Positions 1 through 9,267 of a stretch of 64,000 nt of DNA are shown here, piece by piece; position 1 is the first letter of the stretch; every line of letters starts with the position of its first letter. The stretch is taken from positions 62,001 through 126,000 of the forward strand of contig NZ_JARPUS010000001.1 in assembly GCF_029537485.1 (NCBI RefSeq). The letters run 5' to 3'. The DNA comes from Pseudomonas sp. GOM6. GTDB lineage: Bacteria; Pseudomonadota; Gammaproteobacteria; Pseudomonadales; Pseudomonadaceae. The translations under genes were made by a program, and so were the position numbers. A model generated the notes under the pieces. It worked only from the letters and a program-made list of their open reading frames with translations. It did not search any database and was not told the origin of the DNA.

Positions 1-763
1 CCGGACCATGGATTGTGAGGCCGGCGCGTTGTTCGACCACTTCGCCATGCAGGTCGTGGCTGTGGTCGTGATGGTGGTGGTAGATGGCCAGGCTCTTGGC
101 GTCCTGGCCGAACAGCTCGACGAAGGCCGGGTCGTTGCTGACCTGCTCGGGGTGGCCGGAGCAGCACACGTGGCGGTTGAGGCAGACCACCTGGTCAGTG
201 GCGCTCATCACCAGATGCAGGTCGTGGGACACCATCAGCACGCCACAGCCGTGGCGGTCGCGCAGCTGGGTGATCAGGCGGTACAGCTCGGCCTGGCCGG
301 CGACATCGACGCCCTGCACCGGCTCGTCGAGCACCAGCAGTTCGGGCTCGCGCAGCAGGGCGCGGGCCAGCAGCACGCGCTGCAGTTCGCCACCGGAAAT
401 GCTCTGCAGCGGGCTGTCGATCACCTGTTCCGCTCCGACTTCACTCAACGCGGCCTGCGCTGCGGCGCGGTCGACGCCCGGCACCAGGCGCAGGAAGCGC
501 AGCACCGAGAGCGGCAGCGTCGCATCGACATGCAGCTTCTGCGGCATGTAGCCAATACGCAGGCGCGGCTTGCGCCGCACCGTGCCGCTGTCCGGCTTGA
601 GCAGGCCGAGCACGGTGCGTACCAGGGTGGTCTTGCCGGCGCCGTTGGGCCCGATCAAGGTCACGATCTCGCCGGCGTGCAGGGCCAGTTGCACCTGCTG
701 TAACACCGGCTGGCCGGAGAATGCCACGCCGACATCCTGCAGTTGGATCAAGGTATCGCTCAT
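1..763 (-). CDS. znuC: Zinc ABC transporter ATP-binding protein ZnuC (3' end outside window)
   Basis: Cytoplasmic ATPase that powers zinc import by the ZnuABC transporter. The N-terminal half has the Walker A motif GPNGAGKTT, then the ABC signature SGGELQR, Walker B with LLVLDEP and the switch-histidine region VSHDLH. The C-terminal part carries a histidine run ([10 protein letters not shown]), as is usual for pseudomonad ZnuC. About 253 codons are visible and no stop is reached before position 1, so roughly the last ten residues are missing. The start ATG overlaps the zur stop codon (ATGA), so the two genes are translationally coupled and probably regulated together by Zur. znuB is expected next, outside the window. 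Confidence 0.95.
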   Translation of the reverse strand, partial: MSDTLIQLQDVGVAFSGQPVLQQVQLALHAGEIVTLIGPNGAGKTTLVRTVLGLLKPDSGTVRRKPRLRIGYMPQKLHVDATLPLSVLRFLRLVPGVDRAAAQAALSEVGAEQVIDSPLQSISGGELQRVLLARALLREPELLVLDEPVQGVDVAGQAELYRLITQLRDRHGCGVLMVSHDLHLVMSATDQVVCLNRHVCCSGHPEQVSNDPAFVELFGQDAKSLAIYHHHHDHSHDLHGEVVEQRAGLTIHGP

Positions 764-1260
764 GTCGACTTCCGGCAGCCGGCACAGAGGCCAATGACCT
801 CGACGGTCTGGCTTTCAACGGCGAAGCCGACGTCCTTGGCGCTGCTGATGATGGCTTGGCTGATGGCTGGCTGTTCCAGTTCGATGGCAGCGTGACAGCT
901 CTTGCAGATGAGGAACTGGCCCTGATGTGCATGTTCCGGATGGACGCAGCCAATAAAGGCGTTGAGTGATGCGATGCGATGCACCAGGCCGTTTTCCAGG
1001 AGGAAATCCAGCGCGCGGTAGACGGTGGGCGGCGCGGCCCGGCGGCCGTCTTCTTCGCTCAGCACGCCCAGGATGTCGTAGGCGCCGAGTGGCTTATGGC
1101 TGGCCCAGACCAGCTCCAACACACGCTTGCGCAGCGCGGTCAGGCGCGTGCCCTGTCTGGCGCAGATCTGTTCGGCCTCGGTCAGCGCATCGGCGACACA
1201 GCGCGAATGATCGTGAGGCAGACAGGCGAGGGGCGTGTTATTGGTCAGCGGCTTGAACAT
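760..1260 (-). CDS. zur: Zinc uptake regulator Zur (Fur family)
   Basis: Fur-family repressor of 166 residues that senses zinc and represses zinc-uptake genes. A winged-helix DNA-binding domain (about residues 25-95, including [20 protein letters not shown]) is followed by the metal-binding dimerisation domain with the [13 protein letters not shown] region. Cysteine pairs CKSC and CAGC fit a structural zinc site. It is divergent from znuA across a short gap holding a Zur-box-like dyad and overlaps znuC by four bases. This zur-znuC arrangement opposite znuA is the one known from P. aeruginosa, so autoregulation with the transporter is likely. Confidence 0.95.
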   Translation of the reverse strand: MFKPLTNNTPLACLPHDHSRCVADALTEAEQICARQGTRLTALRKRVLELVWASHKPLGAYDILGVLSEEDGRRAAPPTVYRALDFLLENGLVHRIASLNAFIGCVHPEHAHQGQFLICKSCHAAIELEQPAISQAIISSAKDVGFAVESQTVEVIGLCAGCRKST

Positions 1261-1280
1261 GACGAGGACGTCCGGATGCA

Positions 1281-1303
1281 GAGACGTTATTCTATTACCC
1301 TTT
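1281..1303. promoter_or_regulatory. Probable Zur box in the zur/znuA gap
   Basis: The core GTTATTCTATTAC lies in a 23-base dyad that agrees at about two thirds of its positions with the enterobacterial Zur consensus (GAAATGTTATAwTATAACATTTC). It sits between the divergent zur (start 1260) and znuA, where one bound repressor could block both. The match is by eye. Confidence 0.65.
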
Positions 1304-1309
1304 TGCCCA

Positions 1310-2224
1310 GTGAGTCTTGCCGTCGTGTTCCGTTTCGCCGCCGTTGTCGTTTTTTCCCTGCTCAGTCTGGCCGCTCAGGCCGAGGTACGGGTTCTCACCA
1401 GCATCAAGCCGCTTCAGCTGATCGCCGCCGCGGTGCAGGATGGCCTCGGTCAGCCTGCGGTACTGCTGCCGCCCGGCGCCTCGCCGCACCATTTCGCCTT
1501 GCGTCCGTCCGACGTGCGTCAGGTCCAGAGCGCCGACTTGCTGTACTGGATCGGCCCGGACATGGAGGGCTTCCTGCCACGGGTGCTCGACGGCCGCGAC
1601 AAACCGACTGTCGCCGTGCAGGCGCTGCCGGGCCTGACTCTGCGTCACTTCGGAGAGGGCGCTGAGCATGCCCACGAACATGACCACGATGCGCATGACC
1701 ATGACCATCGCCCCGGCAGCCTGGACGCGCACCTCTGGCTGCTGCCGGCCAACGCCCGAGTGATCGCCACCCGCATGGCGGATGACCTGGTTACCGCCGA
1801 CCCAGCCAATGCAGCGCGCTATCAGACCAACCTGGCGGCATTCGAGCAGCGTCTCGCGCGCCTCGACACCGAACTGAAGGCGCGTCTGGTGCCTTTGGCA
1901 AGCAAGCCGTTCTTCGTCTTCCATCAGGCCTTCGATTATTTCGAGAGTGCCTACGGCCTGCAGCATGCCGGCGTGTTCAGTGCCGCCAGCGAGGTGCAGC
2001 CCGGTGCGCGGCAGGTGGCGGCGATGCGCGAGCAGTTGCAGGCTGCCGGCCCTGCCTGCGTATTCAGTGAGCCGCCGCTGCGCCCGCGTCTGGCTGAAAC
2101 CCTCTCAGCCGGGTTGCCGGTAAGGCTGGCCGAGCTGGACGCCCTGGGCGCCAAGGCGTTGAGCTACGAGCAACTGCTGCGCGATCTCGCCGGTGGCCTG
2201 GCCGGCTGTCTGGAAAGTCTCTAG
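1310..2224 (+). CDS. znuA: Zinc ABC transporter periplasmic binding protein ZnuA
   Basis: Periplasmic zinc-capture protein of the ZnuABC importer (cluster A-I solute-binding family). With the GTG start chosen here it has 304 residues and opens with a signal peptide ending AAQA before EVRVLTSIKPLQ. Expected ligand regions are visible: PPGASPHHF, the histidine/aspartate-rich loop near residues 118-134 (HAHEHDHDAHDHDH) and FFVFHQAFDYF. The reading frame is open upstream to 1235, but an earlier start would place the Zur box inside the gene and would overlap zur. No clear ribosome binding site precedes the GTG, and GTG at 1325 is another possibility. It is divergent from zur-znuC. Confidence 0.9.
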   Translation: MSLAVVFRFAAVVVFSLLSLAAQAEVRVLTSIKPLQLIAAAVQDGLGQPAVLLPPGASPHHFALRPSDVRQVQSADLLYWIGPDMEGFLPRVLDGRDKPTVAVQALPGLTLRHFGEGAEHAHEHDHDAHDHDHRPGSLDAHLWLLPANARVIATRMADDLVTADPANAARYQTNLAAFEQRLARLDTELKARLVPLASKPFFVFHQAFDYFESAYGLQHAGVFSAASEVQPGARQVAAMREQLQAAGPACVFSEPPLRPRLAETLSAGLPVRLAELDALGAKALSYEQLLRDLAGGLAGCLESL

Positions 2225-2261
2225 GCGGGTATCGCCAGGCCTTTCTGCTCGTCGGTAGCCG

Positions 2262-3212
2262 TTACAGCGCGAACGGCAGTGGCAGGCTGACCTGCTGACG
2301 CTGGGCCAGGCGTCGCTGGAACTCGGCCGGATCCTTGACCAGTACGTCGCGGCCCTGGAAGCGCCGGGCAGCGATCAGTCTGGAGAGCCAGAAGCGCAGG
2401 CAGGCAATGCGCAGCATGGCCGGCCACAGTTCGGCTTCGGCACGGCTAAAGGGGCGTAGCGCGGCATAGGCGCCGAGCAGCGCCTGGGCGCGCGGCACAT
2501 CGAGGCGCTGGTCGGCCAGCGAGCACCAGTCATTGAGGGTGATTGCCAGGTCGTAGAGCATCGGCCCGGAGCAGGCGTTGTAGAAGTCGATGACTCCGGT
2601 CAGGTGGTTGCCGTCGAACAGTGCGTTGTCGAGGAACAGGTCGGCGTGCAGGTTGGCCCGGGGCAGGGAGAGGATGCGCGCTTTCAGCTCGTCGACTTCC
2701 TGCAGGCTGTCGCGCAGCAGTGGCAGCTGTTCATCGTGCAGTTCTAGGGCCAGCACCGGGCCTTCTTCCAGCATCCAGTCGAGACCACGGTCGCTGCGCC
2801 GCTCCAGCGGCTCGTCGCGGGTAGCCAGGTGCAGGCGTGCCAGCCAGGCGCCGATTTCCGCGCAGTGGTGGGTGTTGGGCTGGCTGACGTGCTTGCCGGC
2901 CAGACGCGGTTGCAACAGCGCCGGCTTCTCGGCCAGTTCGCGCAGCACTTCGCCGTCACGGGTGGCGACGCCATAGGGCACCGGCAGGCCGGCCTGGTGC
3001 AGGCGTTCGAGCAGGGCGACGAAGAACGGCAAGTCGCCACGCGGGCCGCGCTCGACCAGGGTGAGGACGAACTCGCCGCCTTCCAGGCTGATGAAGAAGT
3101 TGCTGTTCTCGCTGCCGGCGGCGATGCCCTGGAAGTCCTTCAGACGGCCGAGCCCGTAGGGCTCCAGGAAGACTTCCAGTTCATGGCGTTCGAGCGGGGT
3201 GAATACGGACAT
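2262..3212 (-). CDS. thrB: Homoserine kinase ThrB (aminoglycoside-phosphotransferase fold)
   Basis: Phosphorylates homoserine with ATP in threonine biosynthesis. This is the pseudomonad type that belongs to the APH-like kinase fold, not the GHMP family of E. coli. The 316-residue protein starts MSVFTPLERHELEVFL and carries the catalytic Brenner-type motif NLHADLFLDNALFDG and the metal-binding region GVIDFYNACSGPMLYDLA. It lies just downstream of the DUF2782 gene on the same strand, with a 6-base gap, and is convergent with znuA. The pair DUF2782-thrB divergent from polA matches P. aeruginosa gene order. Confidence 0.93.
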   Translation of the reverse strand: MSVFTPLERHELEVFLEPYGLGRLKDFQGIAAGSENSNFFISLEGGEFVLTLVERGPRGDLPFFVALLERLHQAGLPVPYGVATRDGEVLRELAEKPALLQPRLAGKHVSQPNTHHCAEIGAWLARLHLATRDEPLERRSDRGLDWMLEEGPVLALELHDEQLPLLRDSLQEVDELKARILSLPRANLHADLFLDNALFDGNHLTGVIDFYNACSGPMLYDLAITLNDWCSLADQRLDVPRAQALLGAYAALRPFSRAEAELWPAMLRIACLRFWLSRLIAARRFQGRDVLVKDPAEFQRRLAQRQQVSLPLPFAL

Positions 3213-3218
3213 CGTGGT

Positions 3219-3503
3219 TTACCAGCTGAAGATTTCCCAGGCCGGGATGAGCATGTCCGGCTGGTCGGAGCGGATGAAGTTGCCTTCGCTGCCATCGGCG
3301 CGCACCAGGAAGTACGGCTTGCCGTTTTTCGGCGTGACCTTGATGGCGTAGAGGAAGCCGTTCTGGCGGTATTCGGTGATGGTCTTGTCGCCATCCTGGC
3401 GGATGGTGACGTCCGGATCGCCGGTGACCTCGTCTTCGGCCAGGGCGAGCATCGGGCTGGCGGCCAGCAGGGCGGCCAGGGTCAGGCGGGTGAGCATGCG
3501 CAT
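3219..3503 (-). CDS. Periplasmic DUF2782 protein
   Basis: Small exported protein of 94 residues. It begins MRMLTRLTLAALLAASPMLALA, a clear signal peptide, followed by a compact domain rich in charged residues (GDPDVTIRQDGDKTITEYRQ, then NGFLYAIKVTPKNGKPYF), the pattern of DUF2782. The function of the family is unknown. The start was set at ATG 3503 because a purine-rich ribosome binding site (AAAGGGACAAGG) precedes it; the frame stays open upstream to 3575 but would overlap polA. It is probably cotranscribed with thrB and divergent from polA. Confidence 0.85.
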   Translation of the reverse strand: MRMLTRLTLAALLAASPMLALAEDEVTGDPDVTIRQDGDKTITEYRQNGFLYAIKVTPKNGKPYFLVRADGSEGNFIRSDQPDMLIPAWEIFSW

Positions 3504-3577
3504 GGTAACCTTGTCCCTTTCTTCAGGTTGATGCAGCCATTCTAGCGCTCGCACCCGGCAAAAGGTTGATCCCAAGC

Positions 3578-6370
3578 ATGTCCAATGCCCCTCTCGTTCT
3601 GGTCGACGGTTCCTCCTACCTGTACCGCGCCTTTCATGCCCTGCCGCCGCTGGCCAACTCCAAAGGCCTGCAGACCGGCGCGGTGAAAGGCGTGCTGAAC
3701 ATGCTCAAGAGCCTGCGCAAGCAGTATCCGGATAGCCCCTTTGCCGTGGTATTCGACGCCAAGGGCGGCACCTTCCGTGATGCCATGTTCGCCGAATACA
3801 AGGCCAATCGCCCGCCGATGCCCGAGGAGCTGCGCGGCCAGGTCGAGCCGCTGCACGCCGCCGTGCGCGCCCTCGGCTACCCGCTGCTGTGCGTGGAAGG
3901 CGTGGAGGCCGACGACGTGATCGGCACCCTGGCCCGGCAGGCTGCCGCGTTGGGCCGCGACGTGGTGATTTCCACCGGCGACAAGGACATGGCCCAGTTG
4001 GTCTGCACGCACGTCACCCTGGTCAACACCATGACCGGCAGCGTTTATGACATCGAGGGCGTGCGCGAGAAGTTCGGTGTCGGCCCGGAGTTGATCATCG
4101 ACTACCTGGCGCTGATGGGTGACAAGGTCGACAACATCCCCGGCGTGCCGGGCGTCGGCGAGAAGACTGCACTGGGCCTGCTGGTGGGTGTCGGCGGTGG
4201 TCTCGACGTGCTCTACGCCAACCTGGACAAGGTCCCCGAACTGCCGATTCGCGGCGCCAAGACCCTGCCGGCCAAGCTGGCCGAGCACAAGGACATGGCC
4301 TTCCTTTCCTATCAGCTGGCAACCATCAAGACCGATGTCGAGCTGGACGTCGGCGTCGACGACCTGCACCCCGGCGAGGCTGACCGTGCGGCGCTGGTCG
4401 AGTTGTACAGCGAGCTGGAATTCAAGGGCTGGCTGGACGAGCTGCAACGCGAGAAACCCAGGGCGCGCCCGGCCACGGTGCCGGCGCCCACGGGTGGGCT
4501 GTTCGATCAGCCAGAGGCCGCCGCGGAAGTCGCGGCCGACGCGCCGCTGGCCGAAACGCACTACGAAACCGTGTTGGATCAGGCGCAGTTTGATGCCTGG
4601 CTGGGCAAGTTGCAGGCTGCCGAACTGATCGCCTTCGACACCGAAACCACCAGCCTCGATCCGCAGCGGGCCGAGGTAGTGGGTGTGTCCTTCGCCGTGA
4701 CCGCTGGCGAGGCGGCCTATGTGCCGCTGGCGCACAGCTATATGGGCGTGCCGGCGCAGCTGGATCGCGACGCAGTGCTCAAGGCGCTCAAGCCGATCCT
4801 CGAAGACCCGGCCAAGGCCAAGGTTGGTCAGCACGGCAAGTACGACATGAATGTGCTGGCGCATGCCTCGACGCCCATCGCGGTGCAGGGCCTGGCCTTC
4901 GACACCATGCTTGAATCCTATGTGCTGGACTCCACGGCGACCCGCCATGACATGGACAGCCTGGCGATGAAGTACCTTGACCACAGCACCATCCGCTTCG
5001 AGGACATCGCCGGCAAGGGCGCCAAGCAGCTGACCTTCGATCAGATTGCCCTCGAACAGGCCGGCCCTTATGCGGCGGAAGACGCCGATGTGACCCTGCG
5101 TTTGCACCAGGCTTTGTGGGCCAAGCTCGAAGCCACGCCTTCGCTGGTCAAGGTGCTCAAGGAGATTGAAATGCCGCTGGTGCCGGTGCTGGCGCGTATC
5201 GAGCGCAACGGCGCGCTGGTTGACGCCAAGCTGCTCGGCCAGCACAGCATCGAGCTGGGGGAGCGCCTGGTGGCGCTGGAGCGGCAGGCTTTCGAGCTGG
5301 CTGGCCAGGAGTTCAATCTCGGCTCGCCCAAACAACTCGGCGCCATCCTCTACGACAAACTCGGCCTGCCGGTGCTGAGCAAGACTGCCACCGGTCAGCC
5401 CTCTACCGCCGAAGCGGTGCTGGCCGAACTGGCCGAGCAGGATCACGCCCTGCCCAAGCTGCTGATGGAGTACCGCAGCCTGAGCAAGCTGAAGAGCACC
5501 TACACCGACCGGTTGCCGGAGCAGATCAACCCACGTACCGGACGTATACACACAAGCTACCACCAGGCGGTAGCGGCCACCGGGCGTTTGTCTTCAACCG
5601 ATCCGAACCTGCAGAACATTCCGATCCGCACTGCCGAGGGAAGGCGCATCCGTCAGGCCTTCGTCGCGCCCAAGGGCTACAAGCTGCTGGCGGCCGACTA
5701 CTCGCAGATCGAGCTGCGCATCATGGCGCACCTGGCCAAGGACGAAGGCCTGCTGGACGCCTTCCGCCATGACCGTGACGTGCACAAGGCGACCGCTGCC
5801 GAGGTGTTCGGTGTGGCGCTGGAGGAGGTCACCGGTGACCAGCGCCGCAGCGCCAAGGCCATCAACTTCGGCCTGATCTACGGCATGAGCGCCTTTGGCC
5901 TGGCCAAGCAGATTGGTTGCGAGCGCAAGCAGGCGCAGGCCTATATCGACACCTACTTTGCCCGCTATCCCGGCGTGCTGGCCTACATGGAGCGCACCCG
6001 CGAGCAGGCCAGCCAGCAGGGCTACGTCGAGACTTTGTTTGGGCGTCGCCTGTACCTGCCGGACATTCATGCGAAGAACCCGTCCCTGCGCAAGGGGGCC
6101 GAGCGCACCGCAATCAACGCGCCGATGCAGGGCACCGCAGCGGACATCATGAAACGCGCGATGATTGCCGTGGATCAGTGGCTACCGCAGTCCGGGCTGG
6201 ACGTGAAAGTCATCCTGCAGGTGCACGACGAACTGGTGCTGGAGGTGCGCGAGGATCAGGTCGAGGCCCTCAAGGCCGGCCTTCTGCCGTTGATGAGTGG
6301 CGCCGCCGAGCTGGATGTGCCGCTGCTGGTCGAGGCCGGGGTAGGTGATAACTGGGACGAGGCGCACTGA
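3578..6370 (+). CDS. polA: DNA polymerase I
   Basis: Repair and Okazaki-fragment-processing polymerase of 930 residues, close to the usual length. Domains in order: 5'-3' exonuclease (about 1-290, with [21 protein letters not shown] and GDKDMAQLV), 3'-5' proofreading exonuclease (about 330-515) retaining the acidic FDTETTSLD motif, and polymerase domain (about 530-930) with motif [14 protein letters not shown], motif [15 protein letters not shown] and motif [11 protein letters not shown]. Start taken at ATG 3578 ([19 protein letters not shown]), with AAAAGG upstream; an in-frame TTG at 3566 lies too close to that site. A probable ErsA RNA gene follows in the gap to engB. Confidence 0.98.
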   Translation: MSNAPLVLVDGSSYLYRAFHALPPLANSKGLQTGAVKGVLNMLKSLRKQYPDSPFAVVFDAKGGTFRDAMFAEYKANRPPMPEELRGQVEPLHAAVRALGYPLLCVEGVEADDVIGTLARQAAALGRDVVISTGDKDMAQLVCTHVTLVNTMTGSVYDIEGVREKFGVGPELIIDYLALMGDKVDNIPGVPGVGEKTALGLLVGVGGGLDVLYANLDKVPELPIRGAKTLPAKLAEHKDMAFLSYQLATIKTDVELDVGVDDLHPGEADRAALVELYSELEFKGWLDELQREKPRARPATVPAPTGGLFDQPEAAAEVAADAPLAETHYETVLDQAQFDAWLGKLQAAELIAFDTETTSLDPQRAEVVGVSFAVTAGEAAYVPLAHSYMGVPAQLDRDAVLKALKPILEDPAKAKVGQHGKYDMNVLAHASTPIAVQGLAFDTMLESYVLDSTATRHDMDSLAMKYLDHSTIRFEDIAGKGAKQLTFDQIALEQAGPYAAEDADVTLRLHQALWAKLEATPSLVKVLKEIEMPLVPVLARIERNGALVDAKLLGQHSIELGERLVALERQAFELAGQEFNLGSPKQLGAILYDKLGLPVLSKTATGQPSTAEAVLAELAEQDHALPKLLMEYRSLSKLKSTYTDRLPEQINPRTGRIHTSYHQAVAATGRLSSTDPNLQNIPIRTAEGRRIRQAFVAPKGYKLLAADYSQIELRIMAHLAKDEGLLDAFRHDRDVHKATAAEVFGVALEEVTGDQRRSAKAINFGLIYGMSAFGLAKQIGCERKQAQAYIDTYFARYPGVLAYMERTREQASQQGYVETLFGRRLYLPDIHAKNPSLRKGAERTAINAPMQGTAADIMKRAMIAVDQWLPQSGLDVKVILQVHDELVLEVREDQVEALKAGLLPLMSGAAELDVPLLVEAGVGDNWDEAH

Positions 6371-6447
6371 TGCCCAGTAAATACGCGTCTTATGCTGGGC
6401 GCGTCAGGGGGTTCTGTTTTTTATCGCAATGCGATTTAAAAAAAACT

Positions 6448-6475
6448 GAACTCTCCGCCAGGGGTGCCGGTCAGA
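6448..6475 (+). promoter_or_regulatory. AlgU (sigma-22/sigma-E) type promoter of the ErsA-like RNA
   Basis: GAACTC at 6448-6453 and TCAGA at 6471-6475 are separated by 17 bases. The reported AlgU/sigma-22 consensus is GAACTT-N16/17-TCtgA. The distance to the downstream terminator gives a transcript of about 128 bases, close to the 132 reported for ErsA of P. aeruginosa, which has a sigma-22-dependent promoter. Confidence 0.75.
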
Positions 6476-6481
6476 GTTGAT

Positions 6482-6609
6482 GAATGGCACGACGCCCTTC
6501 ATTGCTCCTAGCTGTGTTTTAGTGTTGGCAGAACTCTGAACCCCGCCCTAGCGGTTCAGAATTGAACCCCGGTCTTCTCCCTCCCCATACGAAGTCCGGG
6601 GTTTTTTTT
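6482..6609 (+). ncRNA. ersA: Probable ErsA small regulatory RNA
   Basis: The polA-engB gap is 310 bases and contains no convincing gene. It holds an AlgU-type promoter, a stem-loop (TCTGAACC 6535-6542 pairing with GGTTCAGA 6553-6560), a C/U-rich single-stranded stretch (TCTTCTCCCTCCCC) and a rho-independent terminator. ErsA of P. aeruginosa is transcribed from this same polA-engB position under envelope-stress control and regulates algC and other mRNAs by base pairing; E. coli Spot 42 also lies between polA and yihA. The identification rests on position, promoter type, size and terminator, not on an alignment. The 5' end is estimated from the -10 element. Confidence 0.75.
6567..6609 (+). terminator. 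Rho-independent terminator of the ErsA-like RNA
   Basis: CCCCGG at 6567-6572 pairs with CCGGGG at 6596-6601, followed by eight T (6602-6609). The loop contains the C-rich stretch expected to be the pairing region of ErsA. Confidence 0.85.
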
Positions 6610-6680
6610 GTCTGGCGAAAGCCCTCTGGACTGTCGCCAGCACCGTCGAAAATGCCTCCTGGCAATTTTCTGCTTGCGGC

Positions 6681-7331
6681 TCAGCCTTCTTCGCTTTCCT
6701 CTGCCTCGCCCTCGACCAGGCCCAGCCATTGCGCCAGTACCAACTGCGCTTCCTCCACGCCCATACGCTTTGGCGCGGAGAACAGCTGGATGCTGGCCGT
6801 TTCGTCGCCCCATTCCTTGCGGATTTCCTGGCGCACCTTGAGCAGGGCGTTCTTCGCCGCGCCAAAGGCCAGTTTGTCGGCCTTGGTCAGCAGGATATGC
6901 AGCGGCATGCCACTGGCCTTGGCCCAGTCCAGCATCATGCAGTCGAACTCGGTCAGCGGATGGCGGATGTCCATCATCAGCACCAGGCCACAGAGGCTTT
7001 CGCGGCTGCCCAGGTAGGCCTCCAGGTGCTTTTGCCAGTGCTGTTTGAGCGGAATCGGCACCTTGGCGTAGCCGTAGCCGGGCAGGTCGACCAGGCGCCG
7101 CTCATCGTCCAGGCGGAAGAAGTTGAGCAGCTGGGTGCGCCCCGGGGTCTTCGAGGTGCGCGCCAGGCTGGCGTGGGTCAGGGTGTTCAGCGCGCTGGAC
7201 TTACCGGCGTTGGAGCGGCCGGCGAAGGCCACTTCCAGGCCTAGATCGTCGGGGCACTGCTCGACCTTGGCGGCGCTGATCATGAAGCTGGCCTGCTGGC
7301 ACAGCCCGAGGATGGGGTTCTTTATTGACAT
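6681..7331 (-). CDS. engB: Ribosome-biogenesis GTP-binding protein EngB/YihA/YsxC
   Basis: Essential GTPase of 216 residues involved in large-subunit ribosome assembly. G1 [10 protein letters not shown]3 [10 protein letters not shown] and G4 LTKADKL are all visible, with the switch region [13 protein letters not shown] in between. The C-terminal tail is acidic ([10 protein letters not shown]). Start placed at ATG 7331 ([16 protein letters not shown]), the usual pseudomonad N-terminus; the upstream open frame to 7397 lacks support. It is convergent with the polA-ErsA unit and divergent from the cytochrome genes. Confidence 0.95.
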   Translation of the reverse strand: MSIKNPILGLCQQASFMISAAKVEQCPDDLGLEVAFAGRSNAGKSSALNTLTHASLARTSKTPGRTQLLNFFRLDDERRLVDLPGYGYAKVPIPLKQHWQKHLEAYLGSRESLCGLVLMMDIRHPLTEFDCMMLDWAKASGMPLHILLTKADKLAFGAAKNALLKVRQEIRKEWGDETASIQLFSAPKRMGVEEAQLVLAQWLGLVEGEAEESEEG

Positions 7332-7427
7332 GGGGAATCCGCTTTGGGACAGGGGCTGGAAGCCTTGCGCGCCAAGTGCGGCAAGGGGCCGCGGCATGCT
7401 GTCGCTTCCGTTTCAGCGTCGCCAGTA

Positions 7428-7433
7428 TATAAT
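7428..7433 (+). promoter_or_regulatory. Possible -10 element for the cytochrome operon
   Basis: A perfect TATAAT lies about 98 bases upstream of the first cytochrome gene in the gap after the divergent engB. No convincing -35 hexamer is visible at the right spacing. Confidence 0.4.
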
Positions 7434-7530
7434 GCCGCAGATTTTGTGTGCGCTTTGTCCTTCTCCTGGGAACGAGTCACAACCACTGCGCGACCAGACG
7501 CAGGCCGTTCCCTCCCTGATGAGGTTGGCT

Positions 7531-7824
7531 ATGAAAAGAATGCTGGTCACCAGCGCAATGCTGCTGTGCTTGTCGAATGCCGTTCAGGCGGCGCAGGATC
7601 CGGAAGCGGTATATGCCAAGGCCTGTGCGGCCTGCCACAATGGTCAATTGCCGATGGCGCCCAAGCGTGGCGACAAGGCAGCCTGGGAGCCCAGGCTGGC
7701 CAAAGGTATGGATGCACTGGTGCAGAGCGTCACCAACGGTTTGAATGCCATGCCACCCCGTGGTTTGTGCATGGACTGCAGTGCCGAGGACTACCAGGCT
7801 GTCATCAAGGTGATGAGCGAGTAG
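7531..7824 (+). CDS. Small class I cytochrome c (c5-like), periplasmic
   Basis: Exported haem protein of 97 residues. A signal peptide (MKRMLVTSAMLLCLSNAVQA) precedes a mature domain with one haem site, CAACH, and a distal Met region near NAMPPRGLCMDC. The cysteine pair in CMDC near the C-terminus is typical of cytochrome c5. It lies 45 bases upstream of the dihaem cytochrome c4 gene and probably shares an operon with it. GAGG seven bases upstream supports ATG 7531 over the in-frame ATG at 7519. Its redox partner cannot be told from sequence. Confidence 0.88.
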   Translation: MKRMLVTSAMLLCLSNAVQAAQDPEAVYAKACAACHNGQLPMAPKRGDKAAWEPRLAKGMDALVQSVTNGLNAMPPRGLCMDCSAEDYQAVIKVMSE

Positions 7825-7869
7825 TCCCGTAAAAACTCTTAATACACTTAGCCGTTATTGGATTAGCTG

Positions 7870-8487
7870 ATGAACAAAGTACTCGTGAGCCTGCTGTTGA
7901 CCCTGGGTGTCTCCGCTGCAGCGCATGCCGCCGGCCCGCTCGTCGGTGATGCCGAGGCCGGCCAGGCCAAGACTGCGGTCTGTGGCGCCTGCCACGGTGC
8001 GGATGGCAACAGTGCCGCGCCAAACTTCCCGAAGCTGGCTGGTCAGGGCGAGCGTTACTTGCTCAAGCAGCTGCATGACATCAAGGGCGGCAAGCGTACC
8101 GTGTTGGAAATGACCGGCATTCTGGACCCGCTCAGCGATCAGGACATGGCCGACATCGCTGCTTACTACGCCAGCCAGAAGATGAGCGTCGGTGCTGCCG
8201 ATCCGAAGCTGGTGGCTGCCGGTGAGGCCCTGTTCCGCGGCGGTAAAATTGAGGAGGGCATGCCGGCCTGTACCGGTTGCCACTCCCCTGAAGGTGCTGG
8301 TAACGCGCCTGCCGGCTTCCCGCACCTGGGTGGTCAGCATGCGCAGTACGTGGCTAAGCAGCTGACTGATTTCCGCGAGGGCAACCGCACCAACGACGGC
8401 GACAGCATGATCATGCGCGCCATCGCTGCGAAGCTGAGCAACAAGGATATCCAGGCTGTTTCCAGCTACATTCAGGGTCTGCACTGA
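7870..8487 (+). CDS. cc4: Dihaem cytochrome c4
   Basis: Periplasmic two-domain cytochrome of 205 residues that carries electrons toward terminal oxidases. After a signal peptide (MNKVLVSLLLTLGVSAAAHA) come two homologous haem domains, with haem motifs CGACH and CTGCH. Each has the SDQDMADIAAYY / SNKDIQAVSSYI type C-terminal helix and methionine ligands (VLEMTGI, DSMIMR). Cytochrome c4 next to a small cytochrome c and dsbA is conserved in pseudomonads. A strong terminator follows. Confidence 0.95.
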   Translation: MNKVLVSLLLTLGVSAAAHAAGPLVGDAEAGQAKTAVCGACHGADGNSAAPNFPKLAGQGERYLLKQLHDIKGGKRTVLEMTGILDPLSDQDMADIAAYYASQKMSVGAADPKLVAAGEALFRGGKIEEGMPACTGCHSPEGAGNAPAGFPHLGGQHAQYVAKQLTDFREGNRTNDGDSMIMRAIAAKLSNKDIQAVSSYIQGLH

Positions 8488-8506
8488 GTCTTACTGCGCT
8501 GAACTA

Positions 8507-8532
8507 AAAGGGTGGCCATGGCCACCCTTTTT
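8507..8532 (+). terminator. Terminator after cytochrome c4
   Basis: AAAAGGGTGGCC pairs with GGCCACCCTTTT around a CATG centre, followed by T residues. The hairpin ends about 95 bases before dsbA. Confidence 0.9.
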
Positions 8533-8627
8533 CTTTGGCGCTGCCGCTACAATGCCGGAACCTGCCAGCGCGGCGTCGGTCGAATCGGCGTCCGCCCTGA
8601 GCGGTTCCCAATGCCAAGGAGTTTTGC

Positions 8628-9257
8628 ATGCGTAACCTGATTCTCGGCGCTGCCTTTGCCTCTCTCAGTTTGTTCGGTGCCTTCGCCCAGGCCGAGAGTA
8701 TCGAGGCCGGCCGCCAATACGAAGAACTCAGCAACCCGGTGCCGGTATCGCAGCCAGGTAAGATCGAAGTGGTAGAGCTGTTCTGGTATGGCTGCCCGCA
8801 TTGCTATCAGTTTGAGCCGACGCTCAATCCGTGGGTCGACAAGCTGCCGGAGGACGTGAACTTCGTGCGTGTTCCCGCCATGTTTGGCGGAGTTTGGGAT
8901 ATCCATGGTCAGCTGTTCATCACGCTCGAATCCATGGGGGTCGAACAGCAGGTGCATGATGCGGTGTTCAAGGCCATCCATCAGGAAAAGCGCAAGCTGG
9001 CGACTCCCGAGGAAATGGCGGAGTTCCTCGCCGGCCAGGGCGTGGACAAGGACAAGTTCCTCAGCACCTACAACTCTTTTGCGGTGAAAGGTCAGGTGGC
9101 CAAGGCCAAGAAGCTGGCTGTGGCCTACCAGATCAAGGGAGTGCCGGTGCTCATCGTCAACGGTAAATACCGTTTCGATATCGGTAGCTCGGGTGGCCCT
9201 GAGCAGGCGCTGGATGTGGCTGATTTCCTGATCGACAAAGAACGCAGCGCCAACTGA
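8628..9257 (+). CDS. dsbA: Thiol:disulfide interchange protein DsbA
   Basis: Periplasmic oxidase that introduces disulfide bonds into exported proteins. The 209-residue protein has a signal peptide ending AFAQA, the active site CPHC within FWYGCPHCYQFEP, and the cis-proline loop KGVPVLIVNGKY. The DsbA-fold helical insert lies between. ATG 8628 follows an AAGGAG ribosome binding site. The next gene begins 11 bases after the stop, so the two may be cotranscribed. Confidence 0.96.
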   Translation: MRNLILGAAFASLSLFGAFAQAESIEAGRQYEELSNPVPVSQPGKIEVVELFWYGCPHCYQFEPTLNPWVDKLPEDVNFVRVPAMFGGVWDIHGQLFITLESMGVEQQVHDAVFKAIHQEKRKLATPEEMAEFLAGQGVDKDKFLSTYNSFAVKGQVAKAKKLAVAYQIKGVPVLIVNGKYRFDIGSSGGPEQALDVADFLIDKERSAN

Positions 9258-9267
9258 GTTCATCGCC

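Noticed and set aside
1259..1309. Earlier znuA starts at 1235 or 1259
   Set aside because: They would overlap zur and put the Zur box in the coding region; the translated segment is not signal-peptide-like.
3542..5563. 673-codon open frame on the reverse strand over polA
   Set aside because: Antisense shadow of polA in high-GC DNA; His/Gln/Leu-rich low-complexity translation with no family wording, while polA is intact on the forward strand.
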